64,000 nucleotides of DNA, from assembly GCF_009882985.1 (NCBI RefSeq), contig NZ_WTUZ01000020.1, forward strand, positions 495,353 through 559,352, in the 5' to 3' direction. The stretch is from Paenibacillus silvestris (lineage in GTDB: Bacteria > Bacillota > Bacilli > Paenibacillales > NBRC-103111). Below, in pieces: positions 43,068 to 51,984 of this stretch (position 1 is the first letter of the stretch; every line of letters begins with the position of its first letter). A model generated the notes under the pieces. That model did no database searches, was not told the origin of the DNA, and saw only the letters and a program-made list of their open reading frames with translations. A program made the translations under genes and the position numbers.

Positions 43068-44159
43068 ATGAACAAGGTTCCTCTCTATAAACAAATATAC
43101 CAATCCATCAAAGACCAGATTATTTCAGGGGAGCTTCGTCCCAAAGACCGTGTGCCTTCCGAGCAGGAGTTCATGGATGAATTTATGGTCAGTAAAATTA
43201 CGGTGAAAAATGCCTTGGCCGTCCTGGTAGACGAGGGGCTCGTCACCCGTATTCAAGGGAAGGGAACCTTTGTATCGCCAAATCCTGCTTCCGTGACCGT
43301 GGAAACAACTTCGAGCAGATCTCTCCCTGTAGCGCCAGTTATGCACAACCATAATTACAACTACATAGGTCTGATCATCCCTACGATGAAAACAAAGGTC
43401 ATCCAACGACTAGTCGATTATGTCGAGTATTATGTCAAGGAAGCTGGCTATCAGCTTGTCTTGCATATCACGCGGGAATCTTCCCATGAAGAATCTCGCG
43501 CCGTCGAGCAGCTTACGAACACGCAAGGCGTCCGCGGCATCATTGTTTTCCCTACGGAAGATGAGAGTTATAACGAATCGCTGCTTCGTTTGTCTTTAGA
43601 TAAGTACCCTTTTGTCTTCATTGACCGCTACTTGCGAAATATCGATACGTACCGAATTACATCCGATAATTGGGGCGGCGCCTATGAGACCGTTGACCGT
43701 CTGCTTAAGGAAGGCCATCGGCAAATTGCGCTCATTTCCCCGGATAATACGAATACGACCATCGAGGACCGTACCCACGGCTTCGAAAAGGCTTATATTG
43801 ACAGCAATATTCCCATTGATAAAAGCTTATGGTGCCACGTGCCCATCGACATTCTCAGGACCGGCGACACCTCAGCTTATGTCGTTAAATTTCTGCATCA
43901 GCATCCCCATCTTACAGCTGTTTTTGCTTTGACAGCCGAGATGGCGCGACTTACGCGTCATGCCCTCCATGAAGAGGAGGGACTAAATCCACACACCTTG
44001 CTCGTGTCTTTCGATGATCCGGAAATCCCCGGGATCTCGCATGTACTGCAAGATGAGGAGCAGATGGCGCTTTCCGCTGTAAGCTTGCTGCTTGAGCAGT
44101 GCAACGGGCAATATACCCCGCAGCGTGTGGAGATTCCTGTGCGCTGGGTTCAGGGTTAG
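43068..44159 (+). CDS. GntR-HTH/LacI-type sugar repressor (AraR-like)
   Basis: This 363-residue protein has an N-terminal GntR winged helix (about 1-72, with LRPKDRVPSEQEFMDEFMVSKITVKNAL) and a C-terminal LacI/periplasmic-type ligand domain (about 95-363, IGLIIPTMKTKV and FVFIDRYLRNI). This hybrid layout is that of AraR, the arabinose repressor of B. subtilis. It is transcribed away from the transporter/GH43 operon, which it probably represses together with CcpA. Effector identity (L-arabinose) is inferred from family and context. Confidence 0.88.
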   Translation: MNKVPLYKQIYQSIKDQIISGELRPKDRVPSEQEFMDEFMVSKITVKNALAVLVDEGLVTRIQGKGTFVSPNPASVTVETTSSRSLPVAPVMHNHNYNYIGLIIPTMKTKVIQRLVDYVEYYVKEAGYQLVLHITRESSHEESRAVEQLTNTQGVRGIIVFPTEDESYNESLLRLSLDKYPFVFIDRYLRNIDTYRITSDNWGGAYETVDRLLKEGHRQIALISPDNTNTTIEDRTHGFEKAYIDSNIPIDKSLWCHVPIDILRTGDTSAYVVKFLHQHPHLTAVFALTAEMARLTRHALHEEEGLNPHTLLVSFDDPEIPGISHVLQDEEQMALSAVSLLLEQCNGQYTPQRVEIPVRWVQG

Positions 44160-44423
44160 CGGCGGTGCGGCCATGGGCGTGGGTTCGAGGGGATGGTCCT
44201 GGAGCAGCCTTGAGCTCGCGTTAGGGGAACTGTGGTCCCCTAATTCGACTTAATCAGCCTATATCGCTGAACTAGCGGAACTACAGGCCCTTATTCGCCC
44301 GTAGTTGCCTGCAAATCGGCCAATTCAAGTGAAATAGCGCCCCCTAGTTCCCCTTAACAGGGCAAGGGGGCGCTTTACTTTAAAATAGCGGATCGTAGTT
44401 CCGTCTCCCCGCCGCCGATAACC
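44160..44423. repeat. Gene-free region with GGGAAC/GTTCCC palindrome cluster
   Basis: TTAGGGGA/TCCCCTAA (44221-44243) is a perfect 8-base inverted repeat. It is followed by a run of related words in both orientations: GCGGAACTACAGGCCCTTATTCGCC, GAAATAGCGCCCCCTAGTTCCCCTTAAC and AAATAGCGGATCGTAGTTCCG. The same words occur at 53.0-53.2 kb. No gene is supported. Confidence 0.75.
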
Positions 44424-44447
44424 AAAAAAAGAGGAGCCCGCGGCTCC
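44424..44447 (-). terminator. Terminator of the ABC-F gene
   Basis: On the (-) strand GGAGCC, GCG loop and GGCTCC (44433-44447) are followed by TC and a seven-T run (44424-44430), about 10 bases after the stop codon. Confidence 0.92.
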
Positions 44448-44455
44448 CCCTCCTC

Positions 44456-46381
44456 CTATCCTTCCAGCTGTATCCATTCCGCATACAGCTGATCCAACGC
44501 CCCCTGCGCCGCTTCGCGCTCTGCCCAGAGGCGGCTCAGCTCCTCAGCCGCTGGATTCCCCAGCGCCTGGTCGAGCTCGCCGAGCCGCGCCTCCGCTTCC
44601 GCGATGTCCCGCTCCAGCCGCTCGCGCGCGAACGCAGCGGTGCTGCGGGACTTCCCGCGCGGAACCGATTCCTCGCGCGGCTCCGCCTTGGCCGCTGCGG
44701 CCTTTAAACCAGCACCGGTCGACTTCGTCACCGGTGCTACATGCTCCTGCGCCGCGCGCAGCTGAGCGCGCTTCGCTTTGTAGTCATCAAAGCTGCCCAA
44801 ATAAACAGTGATGCGCCCTTGATCAAGCTCCCATATTTTCTGGGACAGCCGGTTCATGAAGTAACGGTCATGCGTCACCGCAAGCACCGTGCCCGGAAAC
44901 TCCTCAAGCGCTTCCTCCAGCGCCTCCCTTGAGGCAATGTCCATATGATTCGTCGGCTCATCCAGAATGAGCAGATTCGGTTTACGCAGCACGAGCAGCG
45001 CCAGCCGCAACCGCGTCCACTCCCCACCTGAGAGTGAGCTCACAGGCTTAAAAACATCCGCGCCATAGAACAGATAAGCAGCTAGCCGGCTTCTAGCTTC
45101 GCCTTCTTCCATGCGGGCTTCCTCGCAAAAGTAGGCCAGCACCGTCTTCTTCTGGTCCTCAGGGTACTCCTGCTGCGCCAAGTAACCGATATCCACGCGC
45201 GCGCCGATTTCCAGCTCGCCCCCGTCAGGCTGCACTTCGCCCAACAACATTTTCAGCAGCGTCGTTTTCCCAGAACCGTTATGCCCCAGCAGCATCACTT
45301 TCTCACCGTACTCCAGCAACCCGCTTGCCCGCCGCAGCAGCACTTTGTCTCCGTACTGCTTACTTACGTCATCAAACACGATGACCCGCTTGCCGGAGCG
45401 ATCATCCACCTTCAGCCCAAACTCAGCTGCCTTCGGATCAAGGACGGGGCGCTTCAGCTTCTCCATTCGATCGAGCGCTTTCTGCATGGACGCCGCCCTG
45501 CGGAAAAACTTCTCGTTCCCTCCGACACGCCCCCACTCCATCAGCTGCTTGATCGTCTCTTTCATCTTCTTGATGACCTTCTGCTGCTCTTGATAATCCG
45601 CGAATTGCTGCAGCAGCCGGACTTCTTTCTCCTTCATGTATCCTGTATAGGAAGTCAGATAAGTCGAAGATTCTCCGTCTTCCAACTCCACAATCTTGGT
45701 AACAACTCGGTCTAAAAAATAGCGATCATGAGATACAATGAAACATGCGCCCTCATAATGGGTCAAGTACTCTTCCAGCCATTCAACGCCAAATAAATCG
45801 AGATGATTCGTCGGCTCATCGAGCAGCAGCACATCAGGCTTGCCGATCAGTTGAGAGGCGAGCGCAATCTTGGTCTTCTCTCCTCCGGACAGCGAGGTGA
45901 AGCTTCGCCCGTATACCTCGCGAGCAATGCGGAGTCCGCTTGCCACCTGGTCGATCCTGGCGTCTAGCTCATAGCCGCCTTCCCGCTCAAAACGCTCCTG
46001 CAGCTGCGCATACCGCCCCAGCAACTGATCAAGCTCGCTGATCGCCGACGGGTCTGACATGCGCTGCTCCAGCTCTGTCATCGCGGCGCGGCACGCGAGC
46101 AGCTCCGCAAAACTAGCCGCGAGCACATCGTATACCGTGCCGCTTTCCCATTCCGTCGGAATCTGGGCTAAGTAGCCGATTCGCGTATCCTTGCGCAACG
46201 TCAGCAGCCCCTCGTCCGGTTTCTCCATTTTGGAAATGAGACGCAATAGGGTCGATTTACCGCTGCCGTTGCGTCCGACCAATCCGATTCGTTCCCCTTG
46301 ATGAATTTCAAAAGTGACGTCTGCCAGCACCAGCTGGGCACCGTGGTATTTCTTCATATTTTGACCATTTATAATTAACAT
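44456..46381 (-). CDS. ABC-F family ATPase (ribosome protection type)
   Basis: This 641-residue protein has two ABC ATPase domains and no membrane segments. Walker A motifs are GRNGSGKST and GHNGSGKTT, signatures SLSGGEKTKIAL and SLSGGEWTRLRL, and Walker B LLLDEPTNHLD and LILDEPTNHMD. The charged linker between the domains (about 240-320) and a C-terminal coiled coil (about 560-640) match ABC-F proteins that bind the ribosomal E site. Some members give resistance to lincosamides, pleuromutilins and streptogramins. The upstream leader ORF and terminator support antibiotic-responsive control, but resistance itself is not proven. GGGAGGATCC precedes the ATG. Confidence 0.92.
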   Translation of the reverse strand: MLIINGQNMKKYHGAQLVLADVTFEIHQGERIGLVGRNGSGKSTLLRLISKMEKPDEGLLTLRKDTRIGYLAQIPTEWESGTVYDVLAASFAELLACRAAMTELEQRMSDPSAISELDQLLGRYAQLQERFEREGGYELDARIDQVASGLRIAREVYGRSFTSLSGGEKTKIALASQLIGKPDVLLLDEPTNHLDLFGVEWLEEYLTHYEGACFIVSHDRYFLDRVVTKIVELEDGESSTYLTSYTGYMKEKEVRLLQQFADYQEQQKVIKKMKETIKQLMEWGRVGGNEKFFRRAASMQKALDRMEKLKRPVLDPKAAEFGLKVDDRSGKRVIVFDDVSKQYGDKVLLRRASGLLEYGEKVMLLGHNGSGKTTLLKMLLGEVQPDGGELEIGARVDIGYLAQQEYPEDQKKTVLAYFCEEARMEEGEARSRLAAYLFYGADVFKPVSSLSGGEWTRLRLALLVLRKPNLLILDEPTNHMDIASREALEEALEEFPGTVLAVTHDRYFMNRLSQKIWELDQGRITVYLGSFDDYKAKRAQLRAAQEHVAPVTKSTGAGLKAAAAKAEPREESVPRGKSRSTAAFARERLERDIAEAEARLGELDQALGNPAAEELSRLWAEREAAQGALDQLYAEWIQLEG

Positions 46382-46437
46382 TGTTAAGGATCCTCCCTGG
46401 TTATGAAAGACCCTATCCTGAACATCCTGAGCGCAGC

Positions 46438-46469
46438 AAAAAAGGCCGCAGGAAAATTCCTACGACCTT
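46438..46469 (-). terminator. Leader terminator (attenuator) before the ABC-F gene
   Basis: On the (-) strand AAGGTCGTAGGA (46469-46458), a 4-base loop and TCCTGCGGCCTT (46453-46442) form a 12-pair stem with two G-T pairs, followed by T residues. It lies between the leader ORF stop and the ABC-F start and so would stop transcription before the coding region unless disrupted. Confidence 0.85.
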
Positions 46470-46490
46470 GAGCGGATCATCCGATTGAGG

Positions 46491-46634
46491 TTAAGGTAGG
46501 TGTCTTTTCGTGAGTTGTGACGCCGTATGAGCATATTTGGACAGACTTCTCCCGTTGTCTGCTGCTGCATGAACGATGCCAGCCATCGCGATGGGTAACT
46601 GGCTCACACGGTTGTTCACTAACTCTCGATTCAT
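46491..46634 (-). CDS. Leader peptide ORF upstream of the ABC-F gene, 47 codons
   Basis: A 47-codon frame starts at 46634 with a near-perfect AAGGAGGTGA about 8 bases before the ATG, much stronger than needed for a chance ORF. It reads MNRELVNNRVSQLPIAMAGI at the start and ends with KRHLP. It is not like any family I know. Its place between a promoter (46669-46698) and an intrinsic terminator, ahead of an ABC-F gene, matches ribosome-mediated attenuation as described for vmlR-type genes: a drug-stalled ribosome on the leader would favour an antiterminator fold. The peptide itself may also be functional. Confidence 0.65.
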   Translation of the reverse strand: MNRELVNNRVSQLPIAMAGIVHAAADNGRSLSKYAHTASQLTKRHLP

Positions 46635-46668
46635 CCTACCTTCACCTCCTTTTCCTACTATGTACAAA

Positions 46669-46698
46669 ATCATATCATAACCGTCGGTCAATTCGCAA
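46669..46698 (-). promoter_or_regulatory. Promoter of the ABC-F leader transcript
   Basis: On the (-) strand TTGCGA (46693-46698) and TATGAT (46669-46674) are 18 bases apart; a second TATGAT overlaps at 46674-46679. It lies just after the response regulator gene and about 35 bases before the leader ORF start. Confidence 0.55.
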
Positions 46699-46723
46699 CC
46701 GCAAAGCGCCCATATTCCGGGGC

Positions 46724-47626
46724 CTACTGCTCGCTTCGCATCTTGTCCGTCACTTCCAGATAAAGGACCTGGAGAAACTTTTTAATGTTAATTTTGCTTT
46801 TCTCCGACTTCAAGTTCTCATCGATTTCTTTCATCTTCATTCGGACATCCTGAAACTCAAAATAGAGCGGCGCATAATGCTCGAATTTCGGATTGCTGTA
46901 ATCAGTCAAACCGATGCTTGCTATATGGGCTAGGGCAGCCATAACGGCGCGGCGAATGCGCTGCTCGGCGGCTTTGCCTTCCTTTTCCACATCAGCTTCT
47001 TGCAGCTTGTGGGTGCGGGCGGCCGTCTCATACAATTCCTTCAGGGGCGGTATCCCATCCCCTCTATGATGCTTCGTCAGATGCTCGATAATGTCCGTCA
47101 CATCTCGGCTTCCGCTCTCCCCGACAATGCCCATATCCATGAGAATGGGCTGGACAATCTCGCGAACACTGCGCTTCTTACGAGTGCTATCTGGACTGAG
47201 GTTCAACAGGCTCAGCTTCGTCAAAGAGTCCTGAATCTCCTTCAGGGAACGGCTGATCTTCCACTGCTCGTTGACCTTCGAAAGCACCGCTTCCACTTCG
47301 ATCTTGTTAATTGGCTTTTGAATATAGTATTCGACACCAGCTTGATAGGCCTTGCCGATCATCTCTTTGTTTTCAATCTGCGAAATCATGACGTACTTCC
47401 CTTGAAAACCTTGCTCCTTGAGCCGAATGATGGTCTCTATGCCATCCTGATCCGGCATCAGCAGATCGATGACCACGACATCCGGGGACGTTTCGAGCAG
47501 CACTCTTTCCCCTTCGCTTCCGCTGCCTGCTGTTCCTACGACTTCGCCTAGCCCACCTTTTTCAATAATCTTGTGCAGCATCAGCCTGCTTACCGCATCA
47601 TCGTCCACAATTCCGAAAGACAGCAT
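46724..47626 (-). CDS. glnL: Response regulator of the GlnL (YcbB) family
   Basis: This 300-residue protein has a receiver domain (about 1-120: GIVDDDAVSR, phospho-acceptor Asp in VVVIDLLMPDQDG, Lys in YYIQKPINKIE) and a C-terminal YcbB-type DNA-binding domain (about 150-295, VREIVQPILMDMGIVGESGSRDVTDIIEHL). In B. subtilis GlnK/GlnL sense glutamine and control glutamine uptake and use genes. It lies 5 bases after its kinase gene and at the end of an amino acid transporter operon, consistent with this role. Confidence 0.88.
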   Translation of the reverse strand: MLSFGIVDDDAVSRLMLHKIIEKGGLGEVVGTAGSGSEGERVLLETSPDVVVIDLLMPDQDGIETIIRLKEQGFQGKYVMISQIENKEMIGKAYQAGVEYYIQKPINKIEVEAVLSKVNEQWKISRSLKEIQDSLTKLSLLNLSPDSTRKKRSVREIVQPILMDMGIVGESGSRDVTDIIEHLTKHHRGDGIPPLKELYETAARTHKLQEADVEKEGKAAEQRIRRAVMAALAHIASIGLTDYSNPKFEHYAPLYFEFQDVRMKMKEIDENLKSEKSKINIKKFLQVLYLEVTDKMRSEQ

Positions 47627-47631
47627 GATCT

Positions 47632-48942
47632 CTACGCTCCTTTTTTCAACGTATCGGTCAATAAGGTGATCACAAAAGTTGTCTGAGAGCCAAGCTCATC
47701 AGAACGCAAATGAATATCCCCGCCTAAGGAATGAACAATATCCCGTACGTGAGAAAGCCCGATGCCAGTTGCGGCGAAGCCTTCCTGATTGAATTTCGTC
47801 GTGAAGCCAGGCTCGAAAATCATATCCTTCTCGAGGTCGGCAATCCCCGTCCCGGTATCCGAAACCGTCAGAATCGTTTCAGCGCCGCGCTCGTGCGCAC
47901 TGACATGAATCTCTCCCTGATCCTCGATCGCCTCCACGCTGTTGGACAACAGATTGTTCATGACCGTCAGCAGAGGAAGATAGTGATCCGAATCATAATT
48001 AATTCGTAGATCCGTGGTGAATCGAATCCGTTTGCCGATCATTCCGCTGTATCCAAGATTGGATTTTATCGCGAATTCTATAATTTCTGCGAGCCTCATA
48101 TTCGATGCGAACTCCCGGTCAAAGAGCTTCAATAAGCCGGCAAGGATGCGCTGCGAGTCCTTTTTTACCTCATGGATTTGTTGCGTGATTTCCAGAATCG
48201 TGCGGGCATAGCTTTTCAGCCCTGAACCATTCACTCTTTCGTATAAATTGTGGCTCTTGGCCGTCAGCTGCTCAATCGTTTCCATGGACTTGCGCAGGTA
48301 AAACACTTCGCCGTACAGTCCGCTGTTCGTATTCAGCATCTGCTCCATCCGCTTCTGCTGCTCACTGTGGAGGACTCTCATCTGATGAATGGTCACGCTG
48401 CTGTAGATGCCCACCACAAAGTAGCTTCTTACAAGGGCAATCACCGTTATATACACTAATTGCTGTGAAAACTTGTAGGGTGTATCGAAAATGAAGCTGC
48501 GCGCGAGCAGTTCAATCTCATTGGACAGGAGATCGATGAGCGCTAGGAATAAGCCAAGCACGAGGGGATGGAATTTCCCCATTTTCTGCTTGATCAGACT
48601 CATGCCCACTGCAAAAGCCATGTAATAAAGCATGGCAGGCAGGTGAGTCTGCATGCTCCAGCCAAGCGACACATCGCCATGCGTCATAATCCCTGCCTCT
48701 AAAGAACGAAAAAGCAGAACGGTAATGCCAGTAATAATGCCTGTATAGATATAAGGCAAATGTTTGAGCAGAAGCAGACACAAAAGGAAGGTGCTGCTCC
48801 CAAGACCGATCCGAAACACTTCGCCGCTGAAGGGCGTTATTTTGAACTCGCCAGCAATTGCCGTCACAATGGCGATGAGAATCATTTGAAGCCCTTCATT
48901 TTTCAAGCGTCCCAGCCGATCACCCCCTAGATTAGATCCCAT
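47632..48942 (-). CDS. glnK: Sensor histidine kinase of the GlnK (YcbA) family
   Basis: This kinase of about 420-436 residues has five or six N-terminal membrane segments (about 20-185), then a coiled region with the likely phospho-acceptor His in LEITQQIHEVKKDSQRIL, and an ATPase domain with the N box NNLLSNSVEAIEDQG and DTGTGI. The first ATG (48942) lies inside the TauE gene by 16 bases and has no good ribosome site; later starts (a TTG at 48906 or ATG at 48885) are possible. It pairs with the GlnL-like regulator. Confidence 0.88.
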   Translation of the reverse strand: MGSNLGGDRLGRLKNEGLQMILIAIVTAIAGEFKITPFSGEVFRIGLGSSTFLLCLLLLKHLPYIYTGIITGITVLLFRSLEAGIMTHGDVSLGWSMQTHLPAMLYYMAFAVGMSLIKQKMGKFHPLVLGLFLALIDLLSNEIELLARSFIFDTPYKFSQQLVYITVIALVRSYFVVGIYSSVTIHQMRVLHSEQQKRMEQMLNTNSGLYGEVFYLRKSMETIEQLTAKSHNLYERVNGSGLKSYARTILEITQQIHEVKKDSQRILAGLLKLFDREFASNMRLAEIIEFAIKSNLGYSGMIGKRIRFTTDLRINYDSDHYLPLLTVMNNLLSNSVEAIEDQGEIHVSAHERGAETILTVSDTGTGIADLEKDMIFEPGFTTKFNQEGFAATGIGLSHVRDIVHSLGGDIHLRSDELGSQTTFVITLLTDTLKKGA

Positions 48943-49688
48943 ATCTGCTTGCTAATTAGAAGTATACAAACGGTAAGAAATAAAGGCCGCACATACGCTG
49001 AGCCTTTGCGAATCGCCATGCGCGAGCCGAGCAGTGAACCGCAAATCATCGCGATCCCCATCGGAATCCCAATGCCGTAGTTGATGGAACCAAGTACCAT
49101 GAACGTAGCTAAGCTCGCTATATTGCTTCCAAAATTCAGCATTTTGGAGTTCCCTGCCGCTTTCACGAAGTCAAAACCTAACATAAGAAAAACGAATATA
49201 AGAAAGGAACCCGTGCCAGGTCCAAAAAAGCCGTCATAGAAGCCCAATCCGAAAGCGGCGCCTCCCATTAACAGAGCTGTTTTGGTGGAGTACTGACGGA
49301 ATGTTGAACTACTGCCCCAATTTTTCCGAAAAAGTGTGTAGATCGTGATTAGAACCAGCATGACGACGACCAGCGGTTTTAGAAAATCCGAAGGAATTTG
49401 TCTAAGTACCATCGTTCCGCAAACGGCTCCTGATAAAGATAAAATGAATAAGCCTTTTACCGCTTTGAAATCGATATTGCCTGAACGCATAAAGGAAATG
49501 GTGCTCGTCAGAGACGACATCGTGCCAGCCAGTTTATTCGTTCCCAGCGCGATTGCAGGCGGCATTCCCGTTGCTAAGAGAACAGGCAAGGCGATCAATC
49601 CTCCGCCTCCCACGACCGAATCTACATAGGCGGCCACGAACCCTCCAATGATGACGAACAATAACATTTCCCAACTCAAGTGTAACAT
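48927..49688 (-). CDS. TauE/SafE family membrane exporter
   Basis: This 253-residue protein has about eight membrane segments. The family motifs GGFVAAYVDSVVGGGGLIALPVLLATGMPPAIALGTNK at the start and YDGFFGPGTGSFLIF in the middle are clear. TauE/SafE proteins move small organic anions such as sulfite, sulfoacetate or related acids; the substrate here is unknown. It lies between the glutamine-type transporter and the GlnK-like kinase, which suggests a nitrogen- or amino acid-linked substrate. Confidence 0.9.
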   Translation of the reverse strand: MLHLSWEMLLFVIIGGFVAAYVDSVVGGGGLIALPVLLATGMPPAIALGTNKLAGTMSSLTSTISFMRSGNIDFKAVKGLFILSLSGAVCGTMVLRQIPSDFLKPLVVVMLVLITIYTLFRKNWGSSSTFRQYSTKTALLMGGAAFGLGFYDGFFGPGTGSFLIFVFLMLGFDFVKAAGNSKMLNFGSNIASLATFMVLGSINYGIGIPMGIAMICGSLLGSRMAIRKGSAYVRPLFLTVCILLISKQIWDLI

Positions 49689-49721
49689 GATGTCGATGAC
49701 TCCTCTTTCAGCTCAAATTCG

Positions 49722-50372
49722 CTATACCATTCTCGCCTCAAATCTTCGCGCTGCTAACGATAAGGCATAATTGACTGCAAAATAAAGCACAGCCACAACG
49801 AAAAGAATGGGCAAGGTATAGCTATAACTTTGTCCAATTACTATTTTCGCATGATGCATCAGTTCAGGCAAGGAAATAACAATGGCAAGTGATGTATCTT
49901 TGAGCAAGGAGATGAACTGGCTGACCAGCGGAGGAACCATACGGCGAAGCCCCTGTGGAATCACAATATGCCAAAGGGTTTGGACATAGCCTAGTCCAGA
50001 AGAACGAGCGGCTTCGATCTGCCCTTTGTCGATAGAGTTCAGCCCGCTTCGTACAATTTCTGCAATCATCGCCCCTTCAAAAAGCGTAAGCGCGACAATC
50101 GTCGCATTCATCGGCCCTAGCTTGATCCCGATATCCGGTAAAGCAAACCGGGCGAAAAAAATGATCAACAGCAAAGGCAAGTTACGGAGTAACTCTACTG
50201 CTACGCCTAGAATAGGTGAGACAACGGGCATTTTCGTATAGCGGACCGTTCCCACGACGCAGCCTACAATAAAGCTGAGAATGATAGAAATCAGGGCTAC
50301 TTTAAGCGTCATGTAGAACCCTTCGAGAATAAACCTCATATTATCAACGGAGAAAGCATGCAGGATATCCAT
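49722..50372 (-). CDS. Amino acid ABC transporter permease, GlnP/GlnM type
   Basis: This 216-residue polar amino acid permease has the HisM motif GLNSIDKGQIEAARSSGLGYVQTLWHIVIPQGLR. It is encoded 4 bases after the other permease and 21 bases after the pair with GlnH and GlnQ. It forms a heterodimer with that permease to move glutamine or a related amino acid. Confidence 0.92.
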   Translation of the reverse strand: MDILHAFSVDNMRFILEGFYMTLKVALISIILSFIVGCVVGTVRYTKMPVVSPILGVAVELLRNLPLLLIIFFARFALPDIGIKLGPMNATIVALTLFEGAMIAEIVRSGLNSIDKGQIEAARSSGLGYVQTLWHIVIPQGLRRMVPPLVSQFISLLKDTSLAIVISLPELMHHAKIVIGQSYSYTLPILFVVAVLYFAVNYALSLAARRFEARMV

Positions 50373-50376
50373 TCAT

Positions 50377-51027
50377 TCACCCCCTCGCCAGCTTGCGTTC
50401 TAGACGTAATGCGCCATAGCTTAGCGGCAGCGTTATGATCAAATAAAGCACAGCGACGAAAATATACGTATCAAACGTGGCGTACGTCTCGCTAGCAATC
50501 TGATCCCCGAAATACATGAGATCAAAGCCCGCAAATACCCCAAGCACCGACGAATTCTTAACCAGGTTAATAAACTGGTTGCTCAGGGGTGGGATGACGA
50601 TTTTGATCGCTTGCGGCAGGACGACATGCCACATCGTTTGCCCGTAGGTCAGACCTGAGGACCTTGCCGCTTCCGATTGGCCTAGAGGGACCGACATGAT
50701 GCCAGCGCGAATCGCTTCGGCGATGAAAGCTGCTGTGTACACCGTCAGCCCCAAAGTTCCGCAGACGAAGCCGCTCAAGGTAATGCCAAGCGATGGCAAA
50801 CCGTAAAAGAATACAAAAACGACGAGCAAGAGCGGAATGTTCCGAATGAACTCCACGTAAGCCGTACCTATCCAACGCAAGGGTTTGACAGATGAGATTC
50901 GGAATATGGCGATTACCGTCCCCAGAACAAAGCTGCCGATTAAGGCAATGACACTGGCCCAGATCGTGTTAACAAAGCCCTCCATATAGATATCGATGTA
51001 GTCGGTAAAAATAGAGAAATCCGGCAT
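50377..51027 (-). CDS. Amino acid ABC transporter permease, GlnP/GlnM type
   Basis: This 216-residue permease has the HisM-type loop GIMSVPLGQSEAARSSGLTYGQTMWHVVLPQAI and about five membrane segments. It lies between the binding protein and the second permease. The order ATPase, binding protein, permease, permease matches glnQ-glnH-glnM-glnP of B. subtilis. Confidence 0.92.
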   Translation of the reverse strand: MPDFSIFTDYIDIYMEGFVNTIWASVIALIGSFVLGTVIAIFRISSVKPLRWIGTAYVEFIRNIPLLLVVFVFFYGLPSLGITLSGFVCGTLGLTVYTAAFIAEAIRAGIMSVPLGQSEAARSSGLTYGQTMWHVVLPQAIKIVIPPLSNQFINLVKNSSVLGVFAGFDLMYFGDQIASETYATFDTYIFVAVLYLIITLPLSYGALRLERKLARG

Positions 51028-51088
51028 CGGCTTGCGCCCCCCTCATAGACAGAAGATGGGCAGCTTCCGGCTACCCATCTTCTCTTTG

Positions 51089-51964
51089 TTATTTGGATGG
51101 CGCCTCGCCGATCCATTTCTTATACAGCTTGTCGTATTCGCCGTTCGTTTGCAGCTTTTTCAAGTTTTCATTCACCACGGCTTGAAGCGCTGTTTCGCCC
51201 TTCTTCATCGCGATTCCGTAAGGTTCATCCGTGAACGGATCTCCGACAACAGCAAAGTTCGGGTCTTGCGCCACCATGCCGTAGAGGATCGCATTATCTG
51301 TGGTCAGCGTGTCTCCTTGCCCCGCTTTTAGAGCGCTGAAGGCATCTTGGTAGTTATCAAATTCCAGCACCGTTGCCTCTGGAGCTTTCGCTTTTATGTT
51401 ACCAACGGATGTAGCGCCTTTAACCGCTAGTACCTTGGTGCCTTTTTTAATGTCAGCAACCGATTTGATCGGGCTGCCTTTCTTAACAAGCAGGGACTGT
51501 CCCGCTTTAAAATAAACGTCAGAGAACTCCACCTGCTTCTTACGCTCATCCGTAATCGTCATCGTGGCGACAATCATGTCGATTTCCTTATTGTCTAGCA
51601 TTGGGATGCGCGTTTTGGACGTAACTTCTTTGAGCTCGATTTTCTTCTCATCACCGAGAATTTCTTTCGCCAACGCTTTGGCGATGTCCACGTCGAAGCC
51701 TTCAACTTCGCCTCCGGTCGGATTTTTCAAGCCGAACAGCTTTGTGTCGTATTTGACGCCAACGACCAGCTTGCCTCTGCTCTTGATCTCATCGAGTACC
51801 GATGCCCCGCCTGCCGGCTTGGCCGTGCTTGGTGCGCTCGCGCTAGTTGCTGGCGAGCTTGCTGGTGTGCTTGATGCGCCTCCTGTTGTCGATGTTGAGG
51901 CACACCCTGCCAATGCGAATACGGCTGTTAACATGACGATAAAATTCCACTTTTTAGCTATCAT
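51089..51964 (-). CDS. Amino acid-binding lipoprotein, GlnH type
   Basis: This 291-residue protein has a lipoprotein signal (VFALAGCASTST, with the Cys near residue 21), an Ala/Ser/Thr/Pro linker and a type 3 solute-binding domain (GKLVVGVKYDTKLFGL, VEGFDVDIAKALAKEI, TITDERKKQVEFSDVYF). Glutamine or glutamate is the expected ligand given the upstream GlnR box and the GlnK/GlnL genes. Confidence 0.92.
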   Translation of the reverse strand: MIAKKWNFIVMLTAVFALAGCASTSTTGGASSTPASSPATSASAPSTAKPAGGASVLDEIKSRGKLVVGVKYDTKLFGLKNPTGGEVEGFDVDIAKALAKEILGDEKKIELKEVTSKTRIPMLDNKEIDMIVATMTITDERKKQVEFSDVYFKAGQSLLVKKGSPIKSVADIKKGTKVLAVKGATSVGNIKAKAPEATVLEFDNYQDAFSALKAGQGDTLTTDNAILYGMVAQDPNFAVVGDPFTDEPYGIAMKKGETALQAVVNENLKKLQTNGEYDKLYKKWIGEAPSK

Positions 51965-51984
51965 ATAAGTTCATCTCCTCATTA

